Positions 1 through 7,871 are shown, counted from the first letter of the stretch. The stretch: 38,687 nucleotides of DNA from Eubacteriales bacterium (GCA_021371895.1 JAJFVI010000329.1:1-38687); one strand, 5' to 3'. A program made the numbers and translations. The notes: a model not told the origin generated them from the sequence alone.

Positions 1-658
1 GATAGCGCTCTTTGGACCATTCAAGGCCCTCCTCGGATAAGGCTTCGATGTGCCCGGCGAGCCTTTCGGCATCCAGCCCCTCCAGCGTCTGCTGATCGCC
101 CACGTAGAGGATGTTACGGTGACCAAGCGATAACAGGTAGCGAGTCAGCCGATACATTCCTTCCTGATCTCCCAAGCCAATGTTGTTGTACTGTTCGCCC
201 CGCTCGAAATAGCTGTCGATGAAAACAATTGGCTTGCGGGTCACCTGCATCAGTTCCCGGCATTTGGGGGCCTGTAACCCCATAATGATCAACCCCATGG
301 CGTTCCATGTCTGCGCAACGCGGTGAATCTCTTCCGCACTCTGGGCGGCGCAGAGCAACATAAAAAAACCACGCGTGCGAATCTCGTTTTCCAGCGCACC
401 CAGCATTTCACTCACGAAAGGGTCCTGCAAGGCAAGCTTTTCTTCACGGTTGGGATAGTTGGTAATTACACCTACGATCTGGCTGTCGCCCTTGGCGAGC
501 ATCCGCGCACCCATGTTGGGAATGTACTGGTACTTATTCAACTGTTCGCGTATCCGCTGCGCTGTTTCCGGGGACATCTTTTCCAGATGGCCGTGAATCA
601 GGTTGGATACCGTGGCTGTGGATACGCCCATCGAATCAGCAATTTGTTTAATCGTCAT
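1..658 (-). CDS. LacI-family transcriptional regulator (3' part cut by window edge)
   Basis: The first 219 codons are present; the C-terminus lies beyond the window start. The N-terminus reads MTIKQIADSMGVSTATVSNL, a textbook LacI-type helix-turn-helix with hinge helix up to about residue 55, followed by a periplasmic-binding-protein-like effector domain (IVGVITNYPNREEKL, GLIIMGLQAP, IVFIDSYFERGE). In this family the effector domain binds a sugar or related ligand and releases DNA. The ATG at 658 is the only sensible start because it begins the conserved HTH. The target operon is not identifiable; it may lie left of the window. An extended -10 promoter and a TTAACC/GGTTAA inverted repeat upstream suggest autoregulation (inference). 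Confidence 0.93.
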   Translation of the reverse strand, partial: MTIKQIADSMGVSTATVSNLIHGHLEKMSPETAQRIREQLNKYQYIPNMGARMLAKGDSQIVGVITNYPNREEKLALQDPFVSEMLGALENEIRTRGFFMLLCAAQSAEEIHRVAQTWNAMGLIIMGLQAPKCRELMQVTRKPIVFIDSYFERGEQYNNIGLGDQEGMYRLTRYLLSLGHRNILYVGDQQTLEGLDAERLAGHIEALSEEGLEWSKERY

Positions 659-681
659 ATACTCGCCTCTTTGTTATGCGC

Positions 682-708
682 TTAACCAGATTATAACATA
701 CAGGTTAA
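682..708 (-). promoter_or_regulatory. Extended -10 promoter inside an inverted repeat, upstream of the LacI-type gene
   Basis: On the minus strand TATAAT (690-695) is preceded by TG one base away, giving an extended -10; no good -35 is visible. The -10 sits between TTAACC (682-687) and GGTTAA (703-708), an inverted repeat with a 15-base spacer. A regulator bound there would cover the promoter, so this is a candidate autoregulatory operator (inference). Confidence 0.5.
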
Positions 709-799
709 AAGAAAAATAGTCTTTAGCGAAAGAGTTGAATCGTGCCTTGCCTGCGTGTGCGCCGATGTACTAGAGAAGCATTATAAAACGAACACACCG

Positions 800-824
800 C
801 CCGCATCCTTTCGGAGCGAGCGGG
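800..824 (-). terminator. Possible weak terminator after the 853-1296 gene
   Basis: On the minus strand a short CCCGC/GCGGG stem with a long loop is followed by TGTGTTCGTTTTA. The stem is only five base pairs, so the call is tentative. Confidence 0.3.
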
Positions 825-852
825 GCATTTATACTGGGGCGATGGGGGAAGG

Positions 853-1296
853 TCAGGTCTGCTCCTCCAGCGCCTGGCGAATCATTTCCTCGGCAAGTTC
901 GGATGCCTTGCGGCCCTGTTCCCCGGCGAGCTTTTTCAGCTTCTGCTCGGTAGCGCATTGGAGACGGATCATCATCGGCGTCAAACAACCGTTATAGGCC
1001 ACTTCCTTTTGCGCCGCGTAGAAATCGGCCTCCGACAGGTGATTTTCCGCCCAGGCGTTCGCTTCCTCATTATTGAAGGGAATGATGCGTTCACCGTAGC
1101 CCCATGTGTTTGGTGCGACGCGCTGTGCATAGCGAGAGCGCGAGCCACCCTCCCCGTATAGGAAATAGTCCCCTTCTTCCGTGATATAGAGCGTCTCGGA
1201 AAGATAACCGCGTTCGGAGCTGAAACCGCGTTGCCAGTTGCCCAACGGCTTGGCCGTTTCGGTATCGTACACTTTGTTATTCATAGTCTGTTGCAT
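853..1296 (-). CDS. Small protein of unknown function with ribbon-helix-helix-like C-terminus
   Basis: 147 residues. The start at 1296 is chosen over an in-frame ATG 19 codons upstream because AAAGGAGG lies just before it and a promoter (1321-1349) lies between the two. The first ~100 residues (KVYDTETAKPLGNW, YFLYGEGGSRSRY, WGYGERIIPF, AWAENHLSE) resemble a small uncharacterised domain common in clostridial and mobile-element proteins. I recognise it only by general look and assign no function. The last ~35 residues (MIRLQCATEQKLKKLAGEQG) have the size and pattern of a ribbon-helix-helix/CopG segment, which would suggest DNA binding or an antitoxin. No toxin partner is adjacent. It is monocistronic, with its own promoter. 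Confidence 0.72.
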   Translation of the reverse strand: MQQTMNNKVYDTETAKPLGNWQRGFSSERGYLSETLYITEEGDYFLYGEGGSRSRYAQRVAPNTWGYGERIIPFNNEEANAWAENHLSEADFYAAQKEVAYNGCLTPMMIRLQCATEQKLKKLAGEQGRKASELAEEMIRQALEEQT

Positions 1297-1320
1297 GGCG
1301 ATACCTCCTTTGCTCATTCC

Positions 1321-1349
1321 ATTATACCATAATTTACGTAGATGGTCAC
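1321..1349 (-). promoter_or_regulatory. Sigma-A type promoter for the 853-1296 gene
   Basis: On the minus strand GTGACC (1344-1349), a 17-base spacer and TATAAT (1321-1326), with TG upstream of the -10 (extended -10). It sits about 25 bases before the chosen start. Confidence 0.7.
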
Positions 1350-1448
1350 GCACCCTTTCGCAAGAGAATGATGGAACACAGTTATTGCGAAGTGTTCCCC
1401 GGATGCGGTCTATTAGGTTCGCTCCCCATTATACGGCGGTTGGTGTGC

Positions 1449-2672
1449 TCAGCGTTTCAGCAGATCGTCCAGAGCGGTCGGGCAAATGTCGCCGCAGGAA
1501 ACGCAGCCGACAATCTGGTTGCCCTTAATATAGGTGACGCACGGTGTTTCGCCTACGTTTAGGCGCTGCGCGATACCGTTGGATTTATAGACGTCCGCTT
1601 TAATGAACAGCAAATCGCAATGGCTTTGTTCGTACTTTTCCAGTATCGACAGCAGTTCGCGGTCATCCTTGGAAGTGGCGTTGTACAGGTAAACAAGGCG
1701 CGGCGCTTCGCCCATAATCTGGTTTTTAAACATTTCGCTTTCCGCAATGTATCTTTCCGCCGCGTATCCGGCAATGGCACCATCGCTCACGGCTGTGGCC
1801 ACCTGCCTTAAGAACTTGTCGCGCACGTCGCCGGCACAGAACACGCCCGGAATTTTCGTTTCCATACGCTCGTTAGTGAGCACATATCCGTCGCACGTCA
1901 TGTCAACCATGTCGCGGAAGAGCTCGGTGTTGGGCAGGTATCCGATAAAGACGAAACAAGTGTCCACAGGCACATCCACGATCTCGCCGGTCTTGGAGTT
2001 CTTCAGCGCCACCGCATGCAGATGGTCGTCACCCTTGAATTCGGCAGCGGTGGTATTCCACAGGAATTCCATTTTATCATTCTGCAGCGCTTCGCTCTTG
2101 GCGATCTCGTTACAGTCCATTACACCTTCGTCATGCAATACCGATACGATCACCTTGCTGGCGAACTTCGTTAAGAAGATGCCTTCCTCGATGGCCGCGT
2201 CTCCGCTGCCGATGACCATGACGGTTTTCCCGGTGTTGGCTGCGGCGTCGCACGTTGCGCAGAAAGAAATACCCTTGCCATACAGGTATTTCTCCTCGTT
2301 CAGCGCGCCCGTCAGGCGTGGTTTTCCGCCTGAGGCGATAATAACAACCTTGCAATGAAATTCGTTGCAGAATGTTTCTACGACCTTGTCTTCGCCTTCC
2401 AAATTTATCGCGCGTACGTCGGTCAACCTAAACTTCACGCCGAACATTTTTGCCTGTTTGTGGAACAGCTCCATTAGGCTCATGCCGGTGCTGCCTTCCG
2501 GGAAACCAGGATAATTTTTGATTTCGTTAGCGTGTGCGGTCTGACCGCCCACCAGCGCCTTTTCGATAATCTGGGTTTTCAGGCGCGCGCGACCGCAATA
2601 AATGCCGGCAGTCATGCCGGCCGCACCACCGCCTATAACCACGACGTCGCAGTGCTCAATCACCTTTTCCAT
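1449..2672 (-). CDS. Thioredoxin reductase-like flavoprotein fused to a thioredoxin-fold domain
   Basis: 407 residues, about 90 longer than a standard TrxB. Visible: FAD-binding GGGAAG (14-19), the redox pair C138-A-T-C141 in SFCATCDAA, the NADPH-binding GSGDAA (155-160), and the C-terminal FAD motif GVFCAGDVRDKFLRQVATA. These fit NAD(P)H-dependent reduction of a disulfide partner in the cytoplasm. Residues ~320-407 form a thioredoxin-like domain with the cis-proline region GETPCVTYIKG, but the usual CxxC after the first strand is missing (YNATSKDD). Instead the extreme C-terminus carries C390-V-S-C393 and C397. GGAAGAAGGAA precedes the ATG. On the same strand just upstream lie ruins of yedE and tusA-like genes, so it may be the survivor of a sulfur- or selenium-handling operon (inference). 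Confidence 0.88.
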   Translation of the reverse strand: MEKVIEHCDVVVIGGGAAGMTAGIYCGRARLKTQIIEKALVGGQTAHANEIKNYPGFPEGSTGMSLMELFHKQAKMFGVKFRLTDVRAINLEGEDKVVETFCNEFHCKVVIIASGGKPRLTGALNEEKYLYGKGISFCATCDAAANTGKTVMVIGSGDAAIEEGIFLTKFASKVIVSVLHDEGVMDCNEIAKSEALQNDKMEFLWNTTAAEFKGDDHLHAVALKNSKTGEIVDVPVDTCFVFIGYLPNTELFRDMVDMTCDGYVLTNERMETKIPGVFCAGDVRDKFLRQVATAVSDGAIAGYAAERYIAESEMFKNQIMGEAPRLVYLYNATSKDDRELLSILEKYEQSHCDLLFIKADVYKSNGIAQRLNVGETPCVTYIKGNQIVGCVSCGDICPTALDDLLKR

Positions 2673-2697
2673 GATAACCGTTCCTTCTTCCTATCGA

Positions 2698-2850
2698 TTA
2701 CATAAAGAAATTAACCGGCAGCTTGCCGCCGATGTACGCGTCAACCGGCGGGAATTACCGCAAACACCCAGCCTGACAACGAGAGGGGGCAATACCGCCA
2801 TACAGAGCGCCGATGTTACAGCCCCCGGCCAAACGCACGATAACGCATAA
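2698..2850 (-). pseudogene. Ghost of a YedE/YeeE-family transporter (C-terminus only, frameshifted)
   Basis: Three short pieces in different frames, in order on the minus strand, read RLAGGCNIGALYGGIA, then LSLSGWVFAVIPAG, then DAYIGGKLPVNFFM and a stop at 2698-2700. Together they match the look of the last ~50 residues of YedE/YeeE membrane proteins, which import thiosulfate or are linked to selenium metabolism. Everything upstream of this tail is missing. The sequence between here and the TusA-like remnant is AT-rich and shows no further protein similarity. The family call rests on motif recognition (GGCNxGALxxGIA, GxxxGxxL). Confidence 0.62.
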
Positions 2851-2949
2851 GCAAACCACCGGGCATCATTATAAAAAATAGAAAATAATACTTATCGAGG
2901 GATGATGGTTAGAAAGCACTTTGAGAACATAGTGCTTACAATAATTTAT

Positions 2950-3195
2950 TCACGCAAATGTCCTTGGTAACGGGGATTTCCATACGCCGGGCACGGGTTC
3001 CTTCATCTGTGCGGCAATATACTGCTTTGCACAATTGGCGAGCAGGGATTTGCAGGTGCAGATGTAGTCGGTAACGATCAGCGCGCATTCGCCGCGGCCG
3101 AACTGCTTGCGTATTGCATCAGCTTCATCGGTGGGAGCGGGCAGATGTCTCCCAGGCAATCCAGTCGGGTTATGAAACCAATCCTTTACTCGAAT
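2950..3195 (-). pseudogene. Frameshifted TusA-family sulfur carrier remnant
   Basis: One frame gives TRLDCLGDICPLPPMKLMQ (around 3168-3112), with the TusA active-site signature C-P-x-P and its DCLG lead-in. It then runs into a stop. A second frame takes over (AIRKQFGRGECALIVTDYI, CKSLLANCAKQYIAAQ) and ends PLPRTFA at 2950. The two halves together have the length of a TusA/YeeD-like protein (~75-80 residues). There is also a stop codon just upstream in the first frame and no start codon with a ribosome site. TusA proteins pass sulfur from cysteine desulfurases or sit beside YeeE/YedE transporters, which fits the adjacent ghost. Confidence 0.66.
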
Positions 3196-3294
3196 TGTAA
3201 CACTTGCGGCAAGGCGAAGCAAGTTTACTTTTTCGACCAGAGTACCGCCGGCTTGTACACGTTACCGTAGGAAGAAAAAGTGAGAATGATGTGT

Positions 3295-3480
3295 TTAGGC
3301 GTGATAATCCCCGGTTATCATGGACGCGTGCTGATCATTGCGGAAACGATATTCGGTCTCTTCCACGTAACGCGGGTTTACCGTAGAACGTGTTGTAATC
3401 CGACCGGTGACAATCAATGTAATTCAATTACGGGAAGCAAACGATTTTGCCTGCGCGACGGATACCGTGCCGCCTTCCGC
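3295..3480 (-). pseudogene. Unidentified coding remnant
   Basis: On the minus strand a protein-like stretch (AEGGTVSVAQAKSFASRN, then an in-frame TGA, then IVTGRITTRSTVNPRYVEET and FRNDQHASMITGDYHA, stop at 3295-3297) looks like a gene C-terminus interrupted by a stop. There is no credible start or ribosome site and I do not recognise the family. Its place between other broken genes supports the view that it is decayed. It could also be chance. Confidence 0.3.
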
Positions 3481-3583
3481 CTGTGCCTGCGAGACCGATG
3501 CCATATCGCCATTCAAGCGCTGTTGCGATGCGATAGTGTAAGGAACGCGGAGCAACCTCTTTTTGCGGGAGGATAGGCGTCCG

Positions 3584-4507
3584 TTATATTTGGATGGAAC
3601 GCAGGTATTCACCGGGCGTCAGGCGCATCAGCTGCTTAAACTGGCGTGAGAACGCCGCGGTGCTGGAATACCCCAGTTCATCCGCGATCTGGGTGACGTT
3701 CTTTTCTCCTGCGCGCAAAAGGCGTTTCGCTTCTTCAATGCGCAGCCTTCGGTAGAAATCCATTACCGTTACGCCGGTGTATCGCTTAAAACGTTCCTTA
3801 AACACCGTCGCGGAAAGACCGAAGCCCCTGCAAACATGCGAAAAGCGCAGCATGCCGTCCAGCCTGGCGCTCATCAACTCCCGAGTACGCTCAAAGCTTT
3901 CGGAAAAATCCTCTTCTTTCACACGGGGCAAGCGCGTCTGTGAGGCAGACTCTTGCTGCGCGTTTAGCAGATCAATCAGCAACTGCGTCAGATACAGCGT
4001 AATCATCTGCACGCCGCCGCGTGGGGCCATGGGCAGGGGAGTCAGGCGCTTCTGACTGGATACGTCCAACATGGGGCCAAAAACGTGCTGCCCTTCCGCA
4101 ATTAGCAGCGAAAGCAGACGTCTTTGTGAGGGAAGCAGCGTATTCTGTCTGTCGCGGAATGCGCGCATCGCCGCGCTGTTGCAGGAAAAGGAGATCACGA
4201 AGATACTCGCACCCCGGGCATAAGTGGCCCAAACGGAATGAAACTCGTTGGGCTTATGGAACAGGAGTTGCCCCTGATAAAGCTGGCGAACTTCCCGGCC
4301 CGCGCCGATTTCCGCCTCGCCCTGATCAATGTAGACCATTTCCCAGAAGTTGTGTTTTTCTCCGCTGATGATATAGCCCGACGCAAATTGGAAATAGTGG
4401 AAACTGTATAGCCGCCGATGGAAATCTCGTTTTTCGGCCGAAGAACCTGGTATTCCGACTTGGGTAACTTCCTCCTGACGCGGCGCAAACAATGCAGAAA
4501 ATCGCAA
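3584..4507 (-). CDS. AraC-family transcriptional regulator
   Basis: 307 residues as drawn. The N-terminal half is a cupin-type sensor (RRLYSFHYFQFASGYIISGE, FWEMVYIDQGEAEIG, LLFHKPNEFHSV). The C-terminal ~100 residues hold the two AraC helix-turn-helix motifs (LSATVFKERFKRYTGVTVMD; NVTQIADELGYSSTAAFSRQ) and the final TPGEYLRS. The family usually senses sugars and activates nearby catabolic genes. The start is unresolved: the only frame-consistent starts are TTG codons without a good ribosome site, and a stop lies a few codons upstream, so the 5' end may be damaged like its neighbours. It is divergent from the broken nucleotidyltransferase gene, its most likely original target. Confidence 0.82.
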   Translation of the reverse strand: MRFSALFAPRQEEVTQVGIPGSSAEKRDFHRRLYSFHYFQFASGYIISGEKHNFWEMVYIDQGEAEIGAGREVRQLYQGQLLFHKPNEFHSVWATYARGASIFVISFSCNSAAMRAFRDRQNTLLPSQRRLLSLLIAEGQHVFGPMLDVSSQKRLTPLPMAPRGGVQMITLYLTQLLIDLLNAQQESASQTRLPRVKEEDFSESFERTRELMSARLDGMLRFSHVCRGFGLSATVFKERFKRYTGVTVMDFYRRLRIEEAKRLLRAGEKNVTQIADELGYSSTAAFSRQFKQLMRLTPGEYLRSIQI

Positions 4508-4679
4508 ACGAATATAGGTTCAGGCGCATTTTGAACACTGTACCATAAGTCTGCCATGTGCGGCATGAATTGTCTATGAAAACCGTCTAATACGCACAAG
4601 AATCCGACTAATATGATAATGCAATTCTGCCGTCTATTTGATATGATAATATTATACATAAGGGGAGGAGTCCGCGAGC

Positions 4680-5563
4680 ATGATCTAGAAACCCAATCTA
4701 TTGATCATGTCAGGAGGCCTTGGCAGCCGTTACGGCGTGCGAAGCAAATCGACCCGTGGACGAGCATGGACAGATCATTATTGATTATTCTATTTACGAC
4801 GCGGTACACGTGGGCTTCAGCAAGGTGATCTGCGTGATCAAACCGGAGATGGAAGCAGCGTTTCGCGAGGTGATCGGCAATCGCATCTCACCATTCGTAA
4901 CGCTCCATTACGCTTATCAGCGGCTTGGATATTTTACCTGCAGGTTTCAGCGTACCGGAAGGCCAACAAAACCCTTGGGCACGGTGTATGCGGTGCTGTG
5001 CGCCAACTTTTGATCGAGGCACCCTTTGCTGTCATCAACGCGGATGATTTTTACGGTCGCACGACTTACGCGCAGTTGGTGCGTATCTGGCTTATCCGCA
5101 TCCGGCTACCGAGCATGTGATGGTCGGCTACGATATTGTAAACACGCTTACCGAAAGCGGGCATGTTGCGCGCGGCGTATGCAAGGTGGAAAACGGCCTG
5201 CTTGCAAACGCATGCACATCGAACCGCATCAGGGTGGGACGGCCTTCAGCGAGGATGGGGGAAACGAAACTTTCTTGCCGTACAGCACTGTGGTCAGCAT
5301 GAATTTCTGGGGCTTTTAGCCAGGCATGGTGGGTGGGATCGAGGCCGTTTCACCGGTTACATGCGGGCGAACCTGCCTACTGATCCGCTGAAGTGCGAGT
5401 ATTTCCTGCTGCTTATACCAATTCAGCTCATCAACGAGGGTAAGGCGACTGTCCGCATGAAAAATGGTACGGCGTCACCTACCGTGAGGATATGGCGCGG
5501 GTGCGCGCTGCCATCACGGAAATGAAGACAAACGGTCTATATCCTCAGGAACTATGGAGGTAA
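4680..5563 (+). pseudogene. Broken sugar-1-phosphate nucleotidyltransferase
   Basis: Pieces in three frames reconstruct a nucleotidyltransferase of about 290 residues. They run from KPNLLIMSGGLGSRYG (the G-x-G-x-R nucleotide loop) through DEHGQIIIDYSIYDAVHVGF, AFREVIGNRISPFVTLHYAY, PFAVINADDFYGRTTYAQL, EHVMVGYDIVNTLTESGHV, EPHQGGTAFSED, VVSMNFWGF and ANLPTDPLKCEYFL to YREDMARVRAAITEMKTNGL ending at the TAA 5561-5563. Lesions: TAG as codon 3 (4686-4688) and frame changes near 4730, 4752, 4930, 4980, 5085, 5215, 5320 and 5460. GGGGAGGAG sits before the ATG at 4680. The enzyme would have activated a sugar 1-phosphate with UTP or another NTP; the intact kinase next door starts six bases after its stop. 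Confidence 0.88.
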
Positions 5564-5568
5564 TCGGT

Positions 5569-6630
5569 ATGACGGACGTCCTGCGTTTCTTCCGTCTGGA
5601 AGGGCAGCCCTTTTCCTGCGAACCGTATGGTAGCGGGCATATCAACCGTACCTATCTCGTCGTTACCGACGCGCCTCACCGCTATATCCTGCAAAAGATC
5701 AATCGGCGTGTTTTTAAGGATGTACCGGCGCTGATGGAAAACATACACGCCGTAACGACCTACCTCGCACGGCAGGACCCTGACCCGCGCCATGTGCTGA
5801 CGCTGGTGTTGACGACTGAAAGCATGCCTTATCATTGCGACCAAGATGGCGAATATTGGCGCATGTATGAATTTATTACTGGCGGCATATGCCTTAACCT
5901 CGCGCGAAACGAGAACGATTTTTACCAAAGCGCGGTGGCGTTCGGGCGTTTTCAGAACATGCTTTCGGATTTCCCGGCACACACGCTGCACGATACGATC
6001 GCGCATTTTCACGATACGCCGGCGCGCTACGCAGCCCTGCATGCCGCCATGCAAGCCGACGCTGTGGGCAGACTTGCCGAGGTAGCGCCGGAAATCGCCT
6101 TCGCCCTGGAACGGGAGAAGGAAGCGGGCGGCCTGATGTGGCTATTGCAAAGCGGAGAGCTGCCCCTACGCGTGACGCATAACGATACAAAGCTCAACAA
6201 CGTGATTCTGGACGAGAAAGAAAACACGCCGCTATGCGTGATTGATCTGGATACGGTTATGCCGGGGCTGGTGGCCAACGATTTTGGCGATTCCATCCGT
6301 TTCGGAGCCTCCACCGCCGTGGAAGATGAGAAGGACTTGAGTAAGGTCAGCCTATCCCTTTCGCTGTATACGACCTATGCCAAAGGCTTTTTAAGCATAT
6401 GCGGCGAACGCCTGACCCAGCGTGAGCGGGAAACCCTGCCCTTGGGCGCGAAACTGATGACGCTGGAAAATGGCGTACGCTTTTTAACGGATTATCTGCA
6501 GGGGGATCCCTATTACGCCGTTGCCCGGCCGGAACATAATCTGGATCGCGCCCGTACGCAATTCGCACTCGTTCGGGACATGGAACAGAAGTGGGAAGCC
6601 ATGAACGCCGTTCTGGCGGTGCTGCGCTGA
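5569..6630 (+). CDS. Phosphotransferase, N-acetylhexosamine 1-kinase (NahK)-like
   Basis: 353 residues from the ATG at 5569, eight bases after TATGGAGG; an ATG at 5554 overlaps the broken upstream gene and has no ribosome site. APH/choline-kinase fold: the N-lobe includes RYILQKINRRVFKD and PALMENIHAVTTYL, the catalytic loop is THNDTKLNNVIL, and the metal-binding aspartates are in CVIDLDTVMPGLVANDFGDS. This pattern is typical of NahK-type kinases that phosphorylate N-acetylhexosamines at C1 with ATP in lacto/galacto-N-biose breakdown; the exact sugar is unproven. The kinase plus a nucleotidyltransferase would have formed a salvage route from free sugar to nucleotide sugar, but the second step is now broken here. 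Confidence 0.84.
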   Translation: MTDVLRFFRLEGQPFSCEPYGSGHINRTYLVVTDAPHRYILQKINRRVFKDVPALMENIHAVTTYLARQDPDPRHVLTLVLTTESMPYHCDQDGEYWRMYEFITGGICLNLARNENDFYQSAVAFGRFQNMLSDFPAHTLHDTIAHFHDTPARYAALHAAMQADAVGRLAEVAPEIAFALEREKEAGGLMWLLQSGELPLRVTHNDTKLNNVILDEKENTPLCVIDLDTVMPGLVANDFGDSIRFGASTAVEDEKDLSKVSLSLSLYTTYAKGFLSICGERLTQRERETLPLGAKLMTLENGVRFLTDYLQGDPYYAVARPEHNLDRARTQFALVRDMEQKWEAMNAVLAVLR

Positions 6631-6725
6631 CGCTTCGATTCCAGTTCGTGCTGTGCTCAACGAATGTTAAGCAGCACATAAGCGAATGTTGACAGCGAAT
6701 CCTTCTTGAAGTAAAACGAATTGAG

Positions 6726-6761
6726 GTGTCCTGCGCAAAGGCAGGGGCATAGAAAGGACAC
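6726..6761 (+). promoter_or_regulatory. Possible ribosome-site-sequestering hairpin pair
   Basis: GTGTCCT (6726-6732) can pair with AGGACAC (6755-6761), hiding the AAAGGA ribosome site of the next gene. A competing stem CCTGC (6730-6734)/GCAGG (6741-6745) uses part of the same bases, so the two folds exclude each other. This arrangement could give translational control; it has not been shown. Confidence 0.35.
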
Positions 6762-6764
6762 GCG

Positions 6765-7643
6765 ATGAAGATATTGCTTACCGGAGCGACAGGTTTCCTG
6801 GGTGCGCGAGCCGAACTGTTTCTGCGGCAGGAACACGATGTGTACGCCCTTCCCTCCGCGCTGATCCGCGGAGAGATGGCAGGGGAGCGTGCCGAACAGC
6901 TGTACGAAGCGATTGCCGCCTTTGCCCCGGATGTTTTGCTGCACACGGCCGCGATTTCCGATACGGCCTACGCGGAACAGCACCCGGAGGAATCCCGCCA
7001 GGCGAATGTCGTATTGCCGCAAGCGCTGGCACGTATCGCGATGAAAATGAATGCCAAGCTGATCTCCTGTTCCTCCGACCAGGTATATAACGGCTGCGCG
7101 TGCAAAGGGCCTTTTGATGAAAACGCGCGGCTCTCGCCTCAAAATGTATACGGTCGTCATAAGCTGGAAGCGGAAGACCGCGTTTCACAATTGGCGCCGG
7201 ATACGGTTTCCCTCCGCCTGTCCTGGATGTACGATTTGCCTGCCTTCAGTTTGCCGACACACCGCAACCTGCTAACCGATCTGCTTGCAGCGGCTCTCCA
7301 GCAGGTACCGCTTCGTTTGTCGCAGTCAGACCTGCGGGGCATTACCTACGTACGCCATGTGATCGCGAATTTACCGCGGGCTTTTACCCTTTCGGGCGGC
7401 GTGTACAATTTTGGCAGCGAAAGCGCGCAAAGCGTTTGGCAAATCGCGGAAGCGTGGCGCGAAGCGCTGGACCTCGACGAGGGTTTCCTACAACCCGTAG
7501 AAGGAATGCCCCGCAGCCTGTGCATGGATTGTGCCAAAATCAAAGAGGAAGGCATTCTGTTGGACGATGCCTGCGACGGCATCAAACGCTGTATCCGGGA
7601 TTACGGTTTGGATTCCCTCGGGTGGAGTGCAATAATAAATTAA
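6765..7643 (+). CDS. NAD(P)-dependent sugar reductase/epimerase, RmlD-like (SDR)
   Basis: 292 residues. An extended short-chain dehydrogenase: N-terminal dinucleotide loop GATGFLG (residues 7-13), LLHTAAISDTAYAEQHPEES, a serine-containing SCSSDQVYNG, and the catalytic Y-x-x-x-K in VYGRHKLEAE. The overall plan resembles dTDP-4-dehydrorhamnose reductase (RmlD), but no other rhamnose genes are nearby, so the substrate is unknown. AAAGGAC precedes the ATG. It follows the kinase by 134 bases and probably belongs to the same transcription unit (inference). Confidence 0.78.
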   Translation: MKILLTGATGFLGARAELFLRQEHDVYALPSALIRGEMAGERAEQLYEAIAAFAPDVLLHTAAISDTAYAEQHPEESRQANVVLPQALARIAMKMNAKLISCSSDQVYNGCACKGPFDENARLSPQNVYGRHKLEAEDRVSQLAPDTVSLRLSWMYDLPAFSLPTHRNLLTDLLAAALQQVPLRLSQSDLRGITYVRHVIANLPRAFTLSGGVYNFGSESAQSVWQIAEAWREALDLDEGFLQPVEGMPRSLCMDCAKIKEEGILLDDACDGIKRCIRDYGLDSLGWSAIIN

Positions 7644-7795
7644 CGACGCCGTATCAGCTAAGTTTTCAATACAAGTGAAGACCACTCTGCACAATCCAAA
7701 AAATCAGGCTGCTGTTATCAATATAAACAAGGACTTTTATCACTATACATAAATATCCAATGAAAAGTAATAAGAATACAAGTTAAATAAACAAT

Positions 7796-7824
7796 TTGAA
7801 AAATGTATATGGATCGTGTATAAT
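7796..7824 (+). promoter_or_regulatory. Sigma-A promoter of the sugar ABC operon
   Basis: TTGAAA (7796-7801), a 17-base spacer and a perfect TATAAT (7819-7824), 48 bases before the ATG of the binding protein. The AT-rich 7644-7795 region upstream has two copies of AATACAAGT (7668-7676, 7775-7783) that could be a regulator site but may be chance. Confidence 0.82.
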
Positions 7825-7871
7825 GTTTCCATGGAACGTCTTCCGTTTCAAAAAAGTAGGAGGGAAAAAAC

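Noticed and set aside
323-685. 120-codon plus-strand open frame
   Set aside because: It is the antisense shadow of the LacI-type regulator; no ribosome site and no family features.
4571-4636. Repeated GTCTA/GACTA elements in the AraC-nucleotidyltransferase gap
   Set aside because: Spacing is irregular (13, 21 and 26 bases) and the elements are short; they may be AraC sites but chance is as likely.
6765-7643. Rhamnose biosynthesis operon
   Set aside because: Only the RmlD-like reductase is present; rmlA, rmlB and rmlC are absent, so a dTDP-rhamnose role is not supported.
7668-7783. Direct repeat AATACAAGT as a CRISPR-like or operator array
   Set aside because: Only two nine-base copies 107 bases apart in AT-rich sequence.
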